64,000 bases of DNA, taken from NCBI GenBank assembly GCA_020081605.1, contig JAHREC010000013.1, positions 5,022,001-5,086,000 on the forward strand, given 5' to 3'. The translations under genes were made by a program, and so were the position numbers. The notes beneath the pieces were generated by a model. It was not told where the DNA came from. It saw only the letters and a list, made by a program, of their open reading frames with translations, and did no database searches. The stretch comes from Albifimbria verrucaria. Taxonomy: Eukaryota; Ascomycota; Sordariomycetes; Hypocreales; Stachybotryaceae. Shown one piece after another: positions 61,328 through 64,000 of this stretch; position 1 is the first letter of the stretch; each line of letters opens with the position of its first letter.

Positions 61328-64000
61328 TGTGAATGGTTGTGGTTTGGCGAAGTGATTAACGGGAGCTGAACGGAGTGATGCTGGGATGAAGCACGAAGCG
61401 GTGACAGAGTAGGAGCGTGCTCTTTGTATAATCGTCCAAAGACAGGCAGTGGACGCCTCAGCAACGAGTTTGATGATAGCAGCAGTGGAGCTGCGTCGTA
61501 CCCAACGTGAGTCACGCTGAAGACGGGTGATGGAAGATCTCGGGGTTTACGTGGCGTCGTTCACGGTGAATGAGGAGATCTCGGCCAGGTGAATTAACCG
61601 AGATGTGCGGGGAAAAGGAGACGAAGCGTGAGAATGTAAAGATGGGAGTACGAGGCAGATGACTGGTTGGGAAGGAAGAAGACCTATAGCCTGACAACCA
61701 TTCTTGTCGAGTTTGCCTGAGGAAGAAGGAATAAGATGGAAAGCAAAGACGAAGGGGAAGAGACTGATATTAAGGCAGCGTCAAGCTCCAGAGGAAGGGA
61801 GTGGCTCCTTAATACCTAAACAGGAGAGAAGGCTATGATACTGTGATCTGAGAGGGAGGGAGTGTCTACAAGGATACGGGGCAGAGGTAAAGTGCATGCA
61901 GCAAGACCAAGACCGAAGCAGGTAGGGTACAGGCACGGGTGTGGGTAAATGCTTGCAGAGCAGATCCCAGCGCCGTGGCGCAACGAACCAGAGCTGGGCG
62001 ACAGGAGGGGCCATCTGAATGCTGGCATGTCGATGGATTCATATGAGGTAAAGGCCGTGACCGAAACAGGGCCGCCTGTCTGAGGACGCTGTGTGATGAT
62101 GTTGGTTGGAGGGCATGGTTGCCTGGAGCATCACCGTCAACAAAGTGCTTCCAAAGACAACAAGGTACGCTAAAGGCCCGTGTTGAGGGGCTGCAGCCTC
62201 CCTGGCAGCGCGTAAAGTGGCTTTCCCCGCCGCTAAGACGCACTAATGACGGTTCCCTGGAACAGCGCTAAAAGAGGCAAAAGACGGCAGCAAATGAGAT
62301 GCGATTGAAACACTGCGTCGTCGCAATGAGATTGAGAGCCGCTGATCGATGCGAATGCATTTTGCCTCAATTCTTCTCGACGCTGAAGCGGCTACACAGG
62401 ACCATTGCGTGCCATGAATTCGCAATTCGTGCAGGCTCCCTGTCCTTCTACCCCTGTCCACGTGCAACACAGCTCGCCAGCCCTGTCAATTGACTGGCGA
62501 CAAGCTGCAGCGTTGCCGGCCATTTGACCACATCCATCAAACAACGAACGGGATTATCTGTGCATGCTAGACAGGGATCTAGAGCTTTTCGAACCTGTGA
62601 CTCATCTAACAAGCTGTCGCAGAAGCAAGGGCACATAATTGTGGAGGGGTGTTGCGATAGCATCTACCATTCCGGCCAAGCCCATGCTTGGGCCTTACAC
62701 ATCCCACACTTGATGAGCTGCGCATTGCATCGGAAGTTATACAGCAAATAGTTTTGACAGATGGGAATGATAGAACTATCCTGAATTGCCATTGCTTCCT
62801 CCTGGAACCGAGTCCAAACTTGCCTCTTAAAACTGCAGAGCGAGCGCAATTAATGGACGACGAGAACAAGCGGTGGGCTGCCTGAAGCACACCATTCTCG
62901 GGTGGCCAACAGGTCAGCGACAAAGAAGGAAAACTCAGTCAACAGTGTGGATCAAATGCGTCGGGGAACCGGCATTTGCAGAGCAAACCCCTTTACGATT
63001 GAGTGGGATGCTGGGGCCAAGCTCCGTCGCAGGCTGTGCGCTGACGTCGCAACCATCGCCAGCTTCTACGAATATCAATTTTTGCAATTCAAGAACCAAA
63101 TGAGCTATTGAGGCCAGCTTAATTTCTAAATAAATAGAAGCAATCTTTTCCGTTCCATTGATACCACTTTTGGGACCGTTCATGGTGAGGGAGGGCTGTG
63201 GATTAATATTTTGTTAATGGAGGGATGGAGTGTCGTCCAGGCAGAACCGCGTCGCGCGAACTTTCTCAGGACACCTTGGCTCGAAAATGTCGCCTGATCA
63301 CATGATTCAAATGAGCCCGACTTTTGCCCCCTCCCTTAGCCTGCCTGGCTTACCTCACCCAAAGTACCTTGTCACATCTCGAGTACATGCATCCCACCTG
63401 GACCAGCCGCGGGATCCCACTACGACAGAGCCGGTTGAGATAGGTGGGAAGTGTTTAATTGGATAATTAAAGGGCGGAATTCTCTGTGCTGACATAGGGC
63501 CCTTCTAGGAGATTTCATCTTTGGGGGCTCCACGGTGACAGTGGCATTTCCATCAGCAGCGCCTGTACAGAGTACCCATCTGAGGTATCTGAGGTACAGA
63601 CGCTGCCTCCATACCTCTCCCGTATCGTATCTCACTTGGCCGACGCTAAGAGCACGACGGCTTCGCCTAAACCCTGGTTAAGCTGCTGTCATCTTGGATT
63701 AACAGATGATAACTATGATGTAAACATGGCATGAGACAACGTATTCTCGCGAAAATAATCACAGATATGGAAAGAAAGCCCATGGTCTTAATCGCCCGAG
63801 CTCTCTGGATCACTTTCCTCCCAATTATTGCCCACCCCGGCCATCCTTCCAGCTCTCTCCAATCACCGGGACAACATTATCCCGGGCCGAGTCACGTCGC
63901 ACGGACCATGCACCACCAGCCTCCGGGTAGTGTTCCAACTTGGCGTGCCTTTCGTTAACAGATCCATTCCACTCGGTCGCTGACCTTAACAGTCCTTAAC
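61328..64000. other. 2.7 kb terminal region, no gene seen
   Basis: Promoter side of SANT-like gene D, then sequence with only short frames that lack codon bias, introns or family motifs. No tRNA, repeat or transposon was recognised. It could hold distant regulatory DNA or the promoter of a gene beyond the window. Confidence 0.55.

Overview
This is nuclear DNA from a filamentous ascomycete, most likely a sordariomycete and plausibly Hypocreales. The evidence is short GT-AG introns of about 50 to 85 bases, GC-rich coding DNA, orthologues of fungal families (Uds1, Byr4, Dsc2, ATG37, SOK1-type Tcp11), an intron-bearing tRNA-Met and CCTA/ACCT-rich intergenic tracts. No transposon, CRISPR array, rRNA or virus-derived gene was seen. 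I recognise 27 protein genes and one tRNA.

Layout. 0-9 kb: SOK1/Tcp11 gene (+), Uds1 coiled-coil septation protein (-), Dsc2-like rhomboid-fold membrane protein (-), tRNA-Met (-). 9-18 kb: mitochondrial PP2C phosphatase PTC5 (-), KPWE-motif Pex39-type protein (+), GH47 alpha-mannosidase (+), membrane-anchored aspartic-protease-fold protein without visible catalytic motifs (-). 19-30 kb: PUF RNA-binding protein (-), mitoribosomal mS33 (-), RNase III (+), ATG37 (+), an unknown 218-residue protein (+). 30-40 kb: complex I 75/78-kDa subunit (-), SelO/FMP40 AMPylase (-), aldo-keto reductase (+), XRCC4 (-). 41-52 kb: Byr4 (+), NOP2 (-), GET5 (+), cofilin (-), HSP60 (-). 52-61.3 kb: six small or medium genes, all on the minus strand, five of them with a SANT/Myb-like three-helix region. 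61.3-64 kb: no gene seen.

Functional themes. Most of the window is ordinary housekeeping: mitochondrial energy and proteostasis (PTC5, mS33, nuo78, FMP40, HSP60), peroxisome biology (PEX39, ATG37), RNA processing (PUF, RNase III, NOP2), protein targeting and quality control (DSC2, GET5) and septation control (Uds1, Byr4). These genes are not an operon or an obvious biosynthetic cluster.

The stretch most likely to be undescribed is 52.5-61.3 kb. It is a head-to-tail array of four small SANT-like paralogues with Lys/Glu/Asp-rich tails, a larger SANT-like gene and a coiled-coil gene. Five of these six have an 8-base element GACAGCTG, twice as the full palindrome GACAGCTGTC, about 265-425 bases before their start codons.

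Quality warning. About 40 single-base frame breaks interrupt 21 of the 27 genes, including essential ones. Most lie at G, C or A homopolymers where one base appears to be missing. This is the signature of an incompletely polished long-read assembly, so gene coordinates here span the breaks and product lengths assume they are repaired.
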